Shown: positions 21,001 to 32,992 of the stretch, piece by piece
Numbering within the stretch: the first letter of the stretch is position 1
Layout of the letters: every line of letters starts with the position of its first letter
NCBI RefSeq assembly: GCF_013423955.1
Contig: NZ_JACCKX010000001.1
Location: 3,224,001 to 3,288,000 of the forward strand
Length of the DNA stretch: 64,000 nucleotides
Direction: 5' to 3'
DNA from: Ottowia beijingensis
Lineage (GTDB): Bacteria > Pseudomonadota > Gammaproteobacteria > Burkholderiales > Burkholderiaceae_C
Made by a program: the position numbers and the translations under genes
Notes under the pieces: generated by a model
Told to the model about the DNA's origin: nothing
Seen by the model: the letters and a program-made list of their open reading frames with translations, nothing else
The model's database searches: none

Positions 21001-23042
21001 GCACGCCCCTGCAGCAGGCGGTGCAATCCACTTTGCCGACCACGGCCCGCTGGCACAGGCGGCCGAGGGCTTCGTGGCGCGCGATGGGCAGATGCGGCTG
21101 GCCGAGGCCGTGGCGCGCACCATTGAGCAGGGCGGCGTGCTGGTGGCCGAGGCCGCCACCGGCGTCGGCAAGACCTTCGCCTACCTGGTGCCGGCCCTGC
21201 TGTCGGGCGAGCGCGTGCTGCTGTCCACCGCCACCAAGACGCTGCAGGACCAGCTGTTCGGGCGCGACCTGCCGCGCCTGGCGCGCGCGCTGGGCGTGCC
21301 GGTGCGCACCGCGCTGCTCAAGGGCGCGCCAGCTACCTGTGCCTGCACCGGCTGGAGTTTGCGGGCGAAAGCGTTGCCGGCTCGGCACCGCACCTGCGCC
21401 ACGCGCTATCGAAAGTGGAGCGATGGTCGAAGACCACGCGCACGGGCGATCTGGCCGAATTGCCGGGGTTGGACGAGCGCTCGCCCGTCATCCCGCTGGT
21501 CACCAGCACGCGCGAGAACTGCCTGGGCGCTGAGTGCCCCAGGTTCCGCGCCTGCCACGTCAACCTGGCGCGGCGCGAGGCGCTGGCGGCCGACCTGGTG
21601 GTCATCAACCACCACCTGTTCTTCGCTGACCTGGCGATCCGCGAATCCGGCATGGCCGAGCTGCTGCCCACGGTGCGCGTGGTGGTGTTCGACGAGGCGC
21701 ATTCGCTCAACGAGACCGGCATCCAGTTCCTCGGGCAGCAATTGGCCACCGGGCAGCTGCTGGACTTCGCCCGCGATCTGCTGGGCGCCGGCCTGCAGCA
21801 GGCGCGCGGCCTGTGCGACTGGACACAGCTGGCCAGCGGCGCGGAGATGGCCGCGCGCCAGCTGCGCATGGCCGCCGGACAGGTGCGCGGCGCCAGCCGC
21901 CTGCGCTGGACGGGCGAGGCGCCTGATGGCGTGGAGCCGGGCGAATGGCAGGCCAGCCTGGCGCGACTGCACACGGCGCTGCAGGCCGCCGCCGCCGCGC
22001 TCGACACCGTGAGCGAGCTGGCCCCGACTTCGTGCGCCTGCACGAGCGCGCGCTGGCGCTGGCTGCGCGTGTGCAGCGTTTCGCGGCGCCGTGCGACGTG
22101 GCGCTGGTGCGCTGGGCCGACGTGAGCCAGTCGCTGCGCCTGGTCGAGTCGCCGCTCGACATTGCCGAGACGGTGCGCACGCGCCTGCTGCCCGCGCCCG
22201 ATGCCGAAGGCCGCCCGCGCGCCTGGGTGTTCGTCTCGGCCACGCTGGGCGACGACGAGCGCCTGCGCTGGTTCACCGAGCCCTGCGGCCTGCAGCAGGC
22301 CGAGGTGCTGCGCATCGGCAGCCCTTTCGACTACGCGCGCCAGGCCGCGCTGTACGTGCCGTCGCACATCGTGCGCCCCAACGACCCGGCGCACAGCGCT
22401 GACGTGGCGCGCCTGGCGGGCGACGCGGCGGCACGCCTGGGCGGCCGCACCATGGTGCTGACCACCGCGCTGCGCGCGCTGCGCAGCATTGGCGAGGCGC
22501 TGGCGGAGCGCTTTCCCGCCGGCTCGGGCATTGAGGTGCTGGTGCAGGGCCAATTGCCCAAGCGCGTGCTGATGGACCGCTTTCGCGCCGGCAACGCGGG
22601 CGGGCGGCCCGGCTGTGTGCTGGTGGCTTCGGCCTCGTTCTGGGAGGGCATCGACATGCCGGGCGAGGCGCTGCAACTGGTGGTCATCGACAAGCTGCCC
22701 TTCCCGCCGCCGGGCGACCCGCTGGTCGAGGCACGCTGCCGCCGCATCGAAAGCGAAGGCCGCAGCGCCTTTGCCGACTATTCGGTGCCCGAGGCGGCCG
22801 TGGCCCTCAAGCAGGGCGCTGGCCGCCTGATCCGGCGCGAGACCGACACCGGCCTGCTGGTCATCTGCGACACCCGCCTGACCCAGATGGGCTACGGCCG
22901 CCGCCTGCTGGCCGCGCTGCCGCCGATGCGGCGCCTGGCAACGGCGCCCGATTTCGATGCCGCGCTGCGGGCGTTGGTGGAGCAGGGTGCTTCAGAAAGG
23001 AGCTGCTTGCGCTGGATGATTGGGTATTTCAATATGCTTTGA
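20997..23042 (+). CDS. DinG/YoaA-family ATP-dependent DNA helicase (three apparent frameshifts)
   Basis: This is an XPD-like superfamily 2 helicase with an Fe-S cluster, of the DinG/YoaA group that acts in DNA repair. The joined length is about 682 residues. Walker A is EAATGVGKTFAYLVPALL and the DEAH box is VVFDEAHSLNETG. Four Cys for the 4Fe-4S cluster are visible: one in the segment read as ASYLCLHRLEF and three in RENCLGAECPRFRACHV. The last motifs are SFWEGIDMPGEALQLVVIDK and KQGAGRLIRRETDTGLLVI. The frame breaks near 21024-21032, 21326-21332 and 22021-22028, each fitting one missing base. The final 12 or so residues (SCLRWMIGYFNML) are encoded by a hairpin repeat, which also supplies the stop. 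Confidence 0.9.
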
Positions 23043-23078
23043 TATTGAAATCGCCGAACGACCAGCGCAAGCAGCTAT
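23001..23078. repeat. Long nested hairpin repeat (AGCTGCTTGCGC ... GCGCAAGCAGCT), copy 1
   Basis: The outer arms AGCTGCTTGCGCTGG (23001-23015) and CCAGCGCAAGCAGCT (23062-23076) are perfect inverts. An inner pair TTTCAATAT/ATATTGAAA (23027-23035 and 23042-23050) nests inside. It overlaps the 3' end of the helicase gene. Full-length relatives are at 27938-28017 and 36310-36389. Confidence 0.8.
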
Positions 23079-23082
23079 CTTT

Positions 23083-23157
23083 GTAGGAGCGGCCTTGGCC
23101 GCGATGCAGCGCATCGCCCTGCACAAACGCCCATCGCGGGCAAGCCCGCTCCCACAG
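23083..23157. repeat. Pair of REP-like palindromes
   Basis: The first unit has GTAGGAGCGGCCTTGGCCGC followed by GATG, and the second has CCATCGCGGGCAAGCCCGCT followed by CCCACA. The two are oriented head to head with about 20 bp between. They resemble REP doublets of Pseudomonas. Confidence 0.75.
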
Positions 23158-23205
23158 CAGGCCAAGGCCATCGTCAGCCGAGGATCGAAAGACAAGGAAT
23201 CGAAC

Positions 23206-23328
23206 GGCCGCGGAGCAGGCCACGCCAGCGACAGCCGTGCGCGGACCTGTGCCGCGCACCGGCTGTGTCCCCTTCCCGCGAAGCGCAGCGCAGCGAGAGA
23301 AGGGAAGCGGCGTCAGCCGCTCAGGGGT
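23206..23328 (+). repeat. Composite repeat GGCCGCGGAGC...CGCTCAGGGG, copy 2
   Basis: It has the same start and end blocks as 2603-2717 (GGCCGCGGAGCAGGCCA ... AGCGAGAGAAGGGAAGCGGC ... CGCTCAGGGG) with a diverged centre. It ends two bases before the bamD stop codon. With the two preceding repeats it fills the 288-bp helicase-bamD gap, which holds no gene. Confidence 0.7.
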
Positions 23329-23330
23329 TG

Positions 23331-24134
23331 TCACCAGATCTGCCACCACGGCTTGTCCGGTCCGCGGAAGCCGCGCGTCAGGTACACGCTGTTGGGGTAG
23401 TTCTGGTCCAGCACGCGCTTGCTGTCGTCGCGCAGATCGTTCATGCCCAGCTTGTCGTAGGCCTGGGTCAGGATGTAGAGCGCTTCTTCCAGCGCCGGCG
23501 CGTCGCGGTAGTCGGCAATGGCCTGCTGCGCGCGGTTGACGGCGGCCACGTAGGCACCGCGCTGGTAGTAGTAGCGCGCCACGTGCACCTCGTACTGCGC
23601 CAGCGCATTCACGGTGTAGCGCATGCGCGCGCGGGCATCGGGCGTGTAGCGCGAATCGGGGAAGCGCGTGACCAGTTCGTTGAACGACTCGAAGGCTTCC
23701 TTGGCGGCCTTCTGGTCGCGCTCGGACAAGTCCTGCCGCGACAGGAAGGCGAATAGCCCCAGCTCGTCGTTGAAGTTGATCACGCCCTTCATGTACAGCG
23801 CGTAGTCAATCGCCGGGCTGGCTGGGTGCAGGCGCATGAAGCGGTCGAGCGTGGCGATGGCCTCGGCCTTCTGGCCGTCCTTGAACTGCGCGTAGGCCTT
23901 GTCCAGCTGCGCCTGCTGCGCCAGCGGCGTGCCGGCGGCGCGGCCTTCCAGCGTCTCGTACAGCGGGATGGCCTTGTCCCAGGCGCCGGAATTGAGTTCG
24001 TCCTTGGCTTCGGCGTGGATGCGGTTGGGGCTCCAGCCGGCGGTCTTGTCGACGGGCTTGGTGGAGCAGGCTGACAGCAGCGCGGCCAGTGTCAGAACTG
24101 CGGCGCTGGCAGCCGATAATCGGGCACGTTGCAT
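23331..24134 (-). CDS. bamD: Outer membrane assembly lipoprotein BamD
   Basis: BamD is the essential lipoprotein of the BAM complex that inserts beta-barrel proteins into the outer membrane. It has 267 residues with the lipobox LLSACSTK. A TPR superhelix follows (DELNSGAWDKAIPLYETLEGR, QLDKAYAQFKDGQKAEAIATLDRFMRLHP, and the typical YALYMKGVINF). The C-terminal YVAAVNRAQQAIADYRDAPALEEALYIL is also diagnostic. I chose the ATG at 24132-24134, preceded by AGAGG; a TTG three codons upstream is less likely. It is divergent from rluD, as in many proteobacteria. Confidence 0.94.
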   Translation of the reverse strand: MQRARLSAASAAVLTLAALLSACSTKPVDKTAGWSPNRIHAEAKDELNSGAWDKAIPLYETLEGRAAGTPLAQQAQLDKAYAQFKDGQKAEAIATLDRFMRLHPASPAIDYALYMKGVINFNDELGLFAFLSRQDLSERDQKAAKEAFESFNELVTRFPDSRYTPDARARMRYTVNALAQYEVHVARYYYQRGAYVAAVNRAQQAIADYRDAPALEEALYILTQAYDKLGMNDLRDDSKRVLDQNYPNSVYLTRGFRGPDKPWWQIW

Positions 24135-24217
24135 CAGTGGCAAACCTCTTGAATCAAGCTCGGTCCATTATATCGACGCCCCCTCTGGCGAAGGGGCCCG
24201 GCGCCGGGGCGGCCGAG

Positions 24218-25195
24218 GTGGACGACGAACTCGCCGACGAGGCCTCGGCCTCCGAATCGCGCACGCTGGCGGTGCCCGCCACGCACCATGGCGACCGGCT
24301 GGACCGCACGCTGGCAGCGCTGGTGCCCGAGTTCTCGCGCAACTACCTGAGCCAGTTGGTCGAAGGCGGCGCAGCGCAGGTCAACGGCCGCGCCATCACC
24401 AAACCGGCCCACAAGGTGCGCGCGGCCGATCAGGTTGTTATCGAACTGCGCCCCACGCCCATGAGCCAGGCTTTCGTGCCGCAGGCCATGCCGCTGGCCG
24501 TGGTGTACGAGGACGAGCACCTGGCCGTCATCGACAAGCCCGCCGGCCTGGTGGTGCACCCAGCACCGGGCCACTGGAGCGGCACGCTGCTCAACGGCCT
24601 GTTGGCGCGCGACGACAAGGCCCGGCAGCTGCCGCGCGCCGGCATCGTGCACCGCCTGGACAAGGACACCAGCGGGCTGATGGTCGTCGCCCGCTCGCGC
24701 CCGGCCATGGACGCGCTGGTGGCGCGCATCGCCGCGCGCGAGGTGCGGCGCGAATACCTGGCGCTGGCGCACCGGCCGTGGAGTGGCCCGGCGCAGCGCG
24801 AAGTCGACGCGCCCATCGGCCGCGACCCGCGCAACCGCCTGCGCATGGCCGTGGTCGACCTGGAGCGGAACGCCGGCAAGCCGGCGCAGACGCTGTTCAC
24901 GCTGCTGCAGAACGCGGAGCCGTTCTGCCTGCTGCGCTGCCTGCTGCGCACGGGCCGCACGCACCAGATCCGCGTGCACCTGGCCCACCTGGGCCATCCG
25001 CTGGTGGCCGATGCGCTGTACGGCGGCGCGCCCGCGGCGGGGCTGGCGCGGCAGGCGCTGCATGCGCGGCGGCTGGCGTTCGCGCACCCCATCACCGGCC
25101 AGGCGCTTGATTTCAGCGCGCCGCTGCCGGCTGACCTGGCGGCGGCGCTGGCGGCCTGCGGCCTTACAATGCCCGCAGACGACACAGCCACGTGA
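24218..25195 (+). CDS. rluD: 23S rRNA pseudouridine(1911/1915/1917) synthase RluD
   Basis: RluD makes three pseudouridines in helix 69 of 23S rRNA. The S4 RNA-binding domain is visible (GDRLDRTLAALVPEFSRNYLSQLVEGG...VNGRAI), followed by the catalytic domain with the nucleophilic Asp in IVHRLDKDTSGLMVVA near residue 148, then LLRTGRTHQIRVHLAHLGHPL. From the GTG at 24218 the protein has 325 residues, the size of E. coli RluD (326). An earlier in-frame GTG at 24137 would leave only two bases to the divergent bamD start, and a CCCCTCTGGCGAAGGGG hairpin lies between, so I prefer the later start. The start is not certain. Confidence 0.92.
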   Translation: MDDELADEASASESRTLAVPATHHGDRLDRTLAALVPEFSRNYLSQLVEGGAAQVNGRAITKPAHKVRAADQVVIELRPTPMSQAFVPQAMPLAVVYEDEHLAVIDKPAGLVVHPAPGHWSGTLLNGLLARDDKARQLPRAGIVHRLDKDTSGLMVVARSRPAMDALVARIAAREVRREYLALAHRPWSGPAQREVDAPIGRDPRNRLRMAVVDLERNAGKPAQTLFTLLQNAEPFCLLRCLLRTGRTHQIRVHLAHLGHPLVADALYGGAPAAGLARQALHARRLAFAHPITGQALDFSAPLPADLAAALAACGLTMPADDTAT

Positions 25196-25333
25196 CTGGC
25201 GCCACGGCGATACGAATCGCACCGTTCGGCGCCGCGCCGTTTCGCTGCCGACGCCGCGTGAGCGGCCCGCCTTCCACGCCATCCTGAACCCGCACGCGAC
25301 ACACCCGCGTGCCCCCACACAGAGCCCGTCACC

Positions 25334-26321
<988 letters not shown>

Positions 26322-26325
<4 letters not shown>

Positions 26326-27927
26326 ATCCCGACGAGCCGAACGAGTTGACCCCGCCGGCGCCTGACGCAGCACCCACGCCCCGTCCTGCACGGGCGAAGA
26401 AAAAATGGCTCCAGCGCCCGTGGATCAAGCGCCGGAAACTATTGAAAACGAAGCAACTGAAGCGCCTGCCGCTGAGCCGGAAGCGATCAATCCGAAGACG
26501 ACGCGTTCTAGGAAAAAGTGGCTCCAGCGCCCGTGGATCAAGCGCCGGGCGCTACTGAAAACGAAGCTCCAGCGTCGTCGCCCGAGGTGGCTGAAGAAGT
26601 GACAGCCGCGCCACCCGTCGAGGCCGCGCCTGTGTCGGAGGCAACGCCTGCAGAAACGCCCGAGAGTGCCGTCAGCGCTGCCGATGCCTCATCACCCGTT
26701 GAAGCCGCTGCCCAGCCGACTGAGAAGCCCGCCCGCCCCGAAGCCCCCGAGCAACCCGTCGCGTTCGACGACGTCGTCTCTGGCCGCTTCGACGCCGAGG
26801 CCGACGCACCCGCCGCTCTTCCGAAGCGCGTGCTGCTGCCGCAGCCCGAGCAGCCGAAGCTGCACAAGGTGCTGGCGCAGGCCGGCCTGGGCTCGCGGCT
26901 GGAGATGGAGCAGCTGATCCTGGAAGGCCGCATCAGCGTCAACAACCAGCCGGCGCACATCGGCCAGCGCATCCAGTTCGGCGACACGGTCAAGATCAAC
27001 GGCCGGCCGGTCAAGCTGCGCATCGCCCCGCCGCCGGCGCGCGTGCTGGCCTACCACAAGCCGGTGGGCGAGGTGGTGACGCACGACGACCCGCAGAACC
27101 GCCCCACCGTGTTCCGCAAGCTGCCGCGCCTGCAGCCGGGGCAGGGCAAGTGGCAGAACGTCGGCCGGCTCGACCTGAACACCGAGGGCCTGCTGCTGTT
27201 CACCAACTCGGGCGAGCTGGCCAACCGGCTGATGCACCCGCGCTTCGGCCTGGAGCGCGAATACGCCGTGCGCGTGCTGGGCGCCTTGAGCGATGAAGAA
27301 AAGCAGCGCCTGCTGGACGGCGTGCCGCTGGACGACGGCATGGCGCAGTTCGGCTCGATCAAGGAAGAGGGCACCGGCGAAGGCGCCAACCAGTGGTACC
27401 GCGTGACCATCAGCGAAGGGCGCAACCGCGAGGTGCGCCGCATGATCGAATCGGTGGGCCACGCCGTCAGCCGGCTGATCCGCATCCGCTACGGCGCCAT
27501 GATGCTGCCACGCGGCCTGCGCCGCGGCATGTGGATGGAACTGGGCGAGCGCGACATCCGCGCGCTGGGCGAGGCCTCGGGCACGCCCGAGCGCGTCATC
27601 CGCGGCGCGCCCGAGCCGCGTCCAAAGCCGCAGGATCAGCCGCGCCGCGCCCGCAGCGACCGCGGCCGGGGCAGCGGCCCGCGCCCCAACGTCGCCGGCG
27701 GCCGCCCGCAGGACGATGCGCCGCGCCCCTTTGCCGGCGGCCCGCGCCGCCGCAGCGGTGGCGGCGGGCAGGGCGGCGGTGCCGGTGGTGGCAACCAGCC
27801 CGATCCGCTGAAAACCTCGCAGGGCTACATCGGTGCCGACAGCTTTCAGCGCCAGCGCGCGCAGGGCCGGGGCAAGCCGGGCGGTGGTGGCGGTGGCCGG
27901 CGTGGCGGTGGCGGGCGGCGCGGTTAG
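26322..27927 (+). CDS. rluB: 23S rRNA pseudouridine(2605) synthase RluB, with repeat-encoded N-terminus (two apparent frameshifts)
   Basis: RluB modifies U2605 of 23S rRNA. The catalytic part starts near 26850 with the S4 domain [21 protein letters not shown] and has the catalytic-Asp motif [17 protein letters not shown] and the end motif [23 protein letters not shown]. The C-terminus is a Gly/Arg-rich tail. The N-terminal 170 residues are low-complexity Pro/Ala/Glu. They include two near-identical segments, [16 protein letters not shown] and [16 protein letters not shown], each encoded by a copy of the dispersed AGCGCCCGTGGATCAAGCGC repeat. Two A runs (26400-26405 and 26513-26517) each seem to lack one A; adding them gives one continuous frame from the ATG at 26322. 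Confidence 0.88.
26407..26566 (+). repeat. Two copies of the short dispersed repeat inside rluB
   Basis: The segment GGCTCCAGCGCCCGTGGATC, AAGCGCCGG, then CTAYTGAAAACGAAG occurs at about 26407-26452 and again at about 26520-26566, spaced 113 bases. The motif matches intergenic copies such as 7804-7861 (AGCGCCC, ATCAAGCGC, GCTATCAA). Both copies are read in the same codon phase once the A-run gaps are corrected. Confidence 0.75.
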
Positions 27928-27937
27928 TATGGTTTTG

Positions 27938-28017
27938 ATAGCTGCTTGCGCACGTATTGAAACGATTTCAGATAGTTTTCTATCTGAAATCGTTTTATAA
28001 CCAGCGCAAGCAGCTAT
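27938..28017. repeat. Long nested hairpin repeat, copy 2
   Basis: The outer arms ATAGCTGCTTGCGC (27938-27951) and GCGCAAGCAGCTAT (28004-28017) are perfect inverts. An inner 14-bp stem AACGATTTCAGATA/TATCTGAAATCGTT surrounds a short T-rich loop. It lies between rluB and ndk and could stop transcription in both directions. Confidence 0.85.
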
Positions 28018-28194
28018 GGTTATTGATGATGGCGGGGTGCGGCCAACCCTGGCTCAGGCGCCGTTCATGGCCCCGCCGCCGTGCAGTGCAACCCGCCCCG
28101 GCCGCGGCGTCGTCACGGCCCGCTGGTTAGAATGAAGGGCTTTGCCCAGGCGGGCAAACACCGATTCCCGAAACCACAGGAAAACATCCTCAAC

Positions 28195-28620
28195 ATGGCT
28201 ACCGAACGCACCCTTTCCATCATCAAGCCCGACGCCGTCGCCAAGAACGTCATCGGCCAGATCTACGCCCGTTTCGAGGCCGCCGGCCTGAAGGTCATCG
28301 CTGCCCGCATGCAGCACCTGTCGCAGCGCGAGGCCGAGCAGTTCTACGCCGTGCACAAGGAGCGTCCCTTCTTCAAGGACTTGGTGGACTTCATGGTCTC
28401 CGGCCCGGTGATGATCCAGGTGCTGGAAGGCGAGGGCGCCATCGCCAAGAACCGCGAGCTGATGGGCGCCACCGACCCCAAGAAGGCCGACAAGGGCACC
28501 ATCCGCGCCGACTTCGCCGACAGCATCGACGCCAACGCCGTGCACGGCTCCGACGCGCCCGAGACGGCCGCTGTCGAAGTGGCGTTCTTCTTCCCCGGCT
28601 TGGCCATCTACAGCCGATAA
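28195..28620 (+). CDS. ndk: Nucleoside diphosphate kinase
   Basis: Ndk transfers the gamma phosphate between nucleoside triphosphates and diphosphates. The protein has 141 residues, the family length. It starts [21 protein letters not shown] and has the phospho-acceptor His117 in [10 protein letters not shown]. The substrate-binding [18 protein letters not shown] is present. The ATG at 28195 matches the family start. A hairpin TTTGCCC/GGGCAAA lies in the leader at about 28141-28157. It heads the ndk-rlmN-pilF-rodZ-ispG-hisS run that is conserved in betaproteobacteria. Confidence 0.97.
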   Translation: MATERTLSIIKPDAVAKNVIGQIYARFEAAGLKVIAARMQHLSQREAEQFYAVHKERPFFKDLVDFMVSGPVMIQVLEGEGAIAKNRELMGATDPKKADKGTIRADFADSIDANAVHGSDAPETAAVEVAFFFPGLAIYSR

Positions 28621-28647
28621 GGCCATCGAAAGGCGGCCTGACGCAGC

Positions 28648-29809
<1,162 letters not shown>

Positions 29810-29813
<4 letters not shown>

Positions 29814-30633
29814 ACATTCATCCATTCCGCCCGGCCATGCCGTCCCGTCGCTGGCTGCTGGCCCTGGCCTGGGCCGGCCTGGCGGCGCTGGCGGGCGGCT
29901 GCGCCACGCAGCCCGGCGGCGACATCCCGCCCGAGTTGCAGACCGCCTCCGACGAATCCGACGCCCGCAAGCGCGCCCGCACGCGCCTGGCGCTGGCGGC
30001 GGGCTATTACGAGAACGGCCAGCACATGGTGGCGCTGGACGAGCAGAAGCGCGCCCTGCAGGCCGACCCGAACTACCCCGACGCCTACAACCTGGGCGGG
30101 CTGATCTACATGGCGCTGGGCGACAACGCGCTGGCCATCTCCAACTTCCAGCGCGCCATCGCCCTCAACCCGCGCGACGGTAACGCCATGCACAACCTGG
30201 GCTGGCTGCACTGCCAGGCCGGGCGCTACGACGACGCCACGCAGGCCTTCCAGCGCGCCGTCGCCGTGCCCACCTACCAGGACCGCGCCAAGACCCTGAT
30301 GGCGCAGGGCGTGTGCCAGGCGCGTGCCGGCGACACCGCCGGCGCCGAGAAGACACTGATGCACTCCTACGAGCTGGACGCCGGCAACCCCGTGACGGCG
30401 TTCAACCTGTCGCAGCTGCTGTACAACCGCGGCGACTACAACCGCGCGCAGTTCTACATTCGCCGCCTGAACAACTCCGACCTGGCCAACGCCGAATCGC
30501 TGTGGCTGGGCATCAAGGTGGAGCGCCGCATGAACAACCGCCAGGCCATGGAGCAGTTGGCCTCGCAGCTGCGCCGCCGCTTCCCGCAATCGCGCGAGCT
30601 GCTGTCCTATGAACGGGGGCTTTCGATGAGTGA
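29810..30633 (+). CDS. pilF: Type IV pilus biogenesis/stability lipoprotein PilF/PilW (TPR)
   Basis: PilF (PilW in Neisseria) is the outer-membrane pilotin-like TPR lipoprotein needed for secretin assembly in type IV piliation. It has a lipobox ([11 protein letters not shown]) and about six TPR repeats ([58 protein letters not shown]). As written it reads straight into the RodZ-like protein after YERGLS. Adding one G to the G run at 30615-30619 gives YERGAFDE and a stop at 30631-30633, overlapping the next ATG by eight bases. I treat the two as separate genes for that reason. Confidence 0.85.
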
Positions 30634-31546
30634 GCGCACCTCCGGGTTTCACGACAGCACGGTGGCCGCGCCCGGCACGCAGCCCGCACCGCTGGCGCCT
30701 GCCGACGGTGCCGTGCCGCCGGCATCGGCCGGCCAGATGCTGCGCCAGCTGCGCGAATCGGCGGGTGTCGACCCGATGCTGCTGGCCAGCGCCATGAAGG
30801 TGTCGCCGCAGAAGCTTGAAGCGCTGGAGAACGACCGGCTCGACCTGCTGCCCGACGTGACCTTCGCCCGCGGCCTGGCCTCGGCCATCTGCCGAGCCTT
30901 CGGCACCGACCCGGCGCCGGTGCTCGAGCGCATGCCCGTGTCCGCGCCCGGCCTGCGCCCCGCTGGGCAGAGCCTGAACCAGCCCTTCCGCCGCACCGGC
31001 GACCGGCCGGCGCCCGTGCTGGCCAGCACCTTCTCCAAGCCCCTGCTCATCGCGGTGGTGGGTTTGCTGCTGGGCGCGGCGGCGCTGTACTTTCTGCCCA
31101 CGCTGCCGATCCAGCTGGGTGCGCCGCCGGCCACGGTGCCCGCGGGCGACGGCACGGTGCGCGAGAGCGTCGAGCCGGCGGTCGCGCCGCCGGCCGAACC
31201 GCTGGCCCCGGCCGAGATGCCGGCCGGCGCCGCATCGGCCGAGCAGGTGGTGCCGCAGCCCGCGCCGGCAGCGCCGGCTTCGGCAGCAGCCGCTGCCACG
31301 GCCGTGGGTGACGACCTGATCCATTTCGCCGCCAAGGCCGAGACCTGGCTGACGGTGCGCGATGCGGCGGGCAAGCAGCTCATCAACCGTGCGCTGGCCG
31401 CCGGCGAAGCCCTGGGCCTGAGCGGCGAGGTGCCCCTGTCCGTCACCATCGGACGCAAGGACGCAGTGGACGTGACCGTGCGCGGCGAGCCGTTCGACCA
31501 CCGCAGCCTGAGCAAGACCACCGTTTCCCGCTTCCAGATCAAATGA
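30626..31546 (+). CDS. RodZ-like protein (HTH plus DUF4115)
   Basis: This protein of 306 residues has the RodZ layout. A cytoplasmic helix-turn-helix (GQMLRQLRESAGVDPMLLAS, SPQKLEALENDRLDLLPDV, FARGLASAICRAFG) is followed by one membrane helix (LLIAVVGLLLGAAALYFL), a Pro/Ala-rich periplasmic linker and a C-terminal DUF4115 beta domain (LIHFAAKAETWLTVRDAAGK, VSRFQIK at the end). RodZ links MreB to the elongation machinery and sets rod shape. It lies between pilF and ispG, its normal place in betaproteobacteria. The apparent fusion to PilF seems to be a sequence artefact. Confidence 0.85.
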   Translation: MSERTSGFHDSTVAAPGTQPAPLAPADGAVPPASAGQMLRQLRESAGVDPMLLASAMKVSPQKLEALENDRLDLLPDVTFARGLASAICRAFGTDPAPVLERMPVSAPGLRPAGQSLNQPFRRTGDRPAPVLASTFSKPLLIAVVGLLLGAAALYFLPTLPIQLGAPPATVPAGDGTVRESVEPAVAPPAEPLAPAEMPAGAASAEQVVPQPAPAAPASAAAAATAVGDDLIHFAAKAETWLTVRDAAGKQLINRALAAGEALGLSGEVPLSVTIGRKDAVDVTVRGEPFDHRSLSKTTVSRFQIK

Positions 31547-31550
31547 CGCT

Positions 31551-31644
31551 CCCCTGAGTCGCCTGCGGCGCCTTCCCCTGGGGGACAACGCTGGACGCCG
31601 GGGGACCCCGGCGTCGGCGTTCGCGCATGGCCTGCTCCGCGGCC
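31551..31644 (-). repeat. Composite repeat GGCCGCGGAGC...CAGGGG, inverted copy 3
   Basis: On the minus strand it starts GGCCGCGGAGCAGGCCATGC and ends with AGGCGACTCAGGGG, with an internal GACGCCGGGG/CCCCGGCGTC stem. It occupies most of the 164-bp gap between rodZ and ispG, which holds no gene. Confidence 0.65.
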
Positions 31645-31710
31645 GTTTGAAAGGGCTTGCTGCGCAGCCCTGAGTCAACAGGGTGCGGGTGTGCTGTTTC
31701 GGAGAAACCG

Positions 31711-32970
31711 ATGAAGCCTGAAGTTCAAGAGCCCATCGCTGTCGCTGCGCCCGCCGCGCGCCGCTCGCGCCAGGGTCGCGTGGTGTGGGGCTCGCGCGTG
31801 GTCACCGTGGGTGGTGATGCGCCGGTGCGCGTGCAGTCGATGACCAACACCGACACGGTGGATGCCATCGGCACCGCCATCCAGTGCAAGGAACTCGCCA
31901 TTGCCGGCTCGGAGATGGTGCGCATCACCGTCAACACGCCCGAAGCGGCGGCGCAGGTGCCCTACATCCGCGAGCAGCTCGACCGCATGGGCGTCGACGT
32001 GCCGCTGATCGGAGACTTCCACTACAACGGCCACCGGCTGCTGACCGAATTTCCGGGTTGCGCGCAGGCGCTGTCGAAGTACCGCATCAACCCCGGCAAC
32101 GTGGGCAAGGGCGCCAAGAAGGACGTGCAGTTCGGCCAGATGATCGAGGCCGCCCTGAAGTGGGACAAGCCGGTGCGCATCGGCGTCAACTGGGGCAGCC
32201 TGGACCAGGACCTGCTGGCCGGCCTGATGGACGAGAACGCGCAGCGCGCCCAGCCGTGGGAGGCGCGCCAGGTGATGTACGAGGCGCTGATCCAGTCCGC
32301 CATCGGCTCGGCCGAACAGGCGGTGGAACTGGGCATGGCGCCGGAGCAGGTGATCCTGAGCTGCAAGGTCAGCGGCGTGCAGGACCTGATCGCGGTGTAC
32401 CGCGAACTGGCGCGCCGCTGCGACTATCCGCTGCACCTGGGCCTGACCGAGGCCGGCATGGGCACCAAGGGCACGGTGGCCTCGGCTGCCGCGCTGTCCA
32501 TCCTGCTGCAGGAGGGCATCGGCGACACCATCCGCGTCAGCCTCACGCCGCAGCCCGGCGAGCCGCGCACGCAGGAGGTGGTGGTCGCCTCCGAAATCCT
32601 GCAGGCGCTCGGCCTGCGCGTGTTCGTGCCCAGCGTCACCGCCTGCCCCGGCTGCGGGCGCACCACCAGCACTACCTTCCAGGAACTGGCCAAGCAGATC
32701 GACGACCACCTGCGCGCGCAGATGCCGGTGTGGCGCAGCAAGTACCCGGGCGTCGAGGGCCTGAAGGTGGCCGTGATGGGCTGCATCGTCAACGGCCCGG
32801 GCGAGAGCAAGCACGCCGACATCGGCATCAGCCTGCCCGGCACCGGCGAGGCGCCGGCTGCGCCCGTGTTCATCGACGGGCAGAAGGCCATGACGCTGCG
32901 CGGCGAGCACATCGCGCAGGAGTTCCACGCCATCGTCGAGCGCTACATCGAACAGCGCTTTGGGGTGTGA
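31711..32970 (+). CDS. ispG: 4-hydroxy-3-methylbut-2-en-1-yl diphosphate synthase (flavodoxin)
   Basis: IspG converts MEcPP to HMBPP in the MEP isoprenoid pathway using a 4Fe-4S cluster. The protein has 419 residues. The TIM-barrel part has [34 protein letters not shown] and [17 protein letters not shown]. The C-terminal cluster domain has the three Cys ligands in [17 protein letters not shown] and [19 protein letters not shown]. The ATG at 31711 is preceded by GGAG. It is intact and follows rodZ after a repeat. Confidence 0.97.
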   Translation: MKPEVQEPIAVAAPAARRSRQGRVVWGSRVVTVGGDAPVRVQSMTNTDTVDAIGTAIQCKELAIAGSEMVRITVNTPEAAAQVPYIREQLDRMGVDVPLIGDFHYNGHRLLTEFPGCAQALSKYRINPGNVGKGAKKDVQFGQMIEAALKWDKPVRIGVNWGSLDQDLLAGLMDENAQRAQPWEARQVMYEALIQSAIGSAEQAVELGMAPEQVILSCKVSGVQDLIAVYRELARRCDYPLHLGLTEAGMGTKGTVASAAALSILLQEGIGDTIRVSLTPQPGEPRTQEVVVASEILQALGLRVFVPSVTACPGCGRTTSTTFQELAKQIDDHLRAQMPVWRSKYPGVEGLKVAVMGCIVNGPGESKHADIGISLPGTGEAPAAPVFIDGQKAMTLRGEHIAQEFHAIVERYIEQRFGV

Positions 32971-32992
32971 TTGGCTGAACTGCCGAACATCC

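Noticed and set aside
24089..24217. Longer RluD N-terminus starting inside the bamD coding region
   Set aside because: It would leave no divergent promoter space and gives a protein longer than the family with a repeat-like hairpin in the extension.
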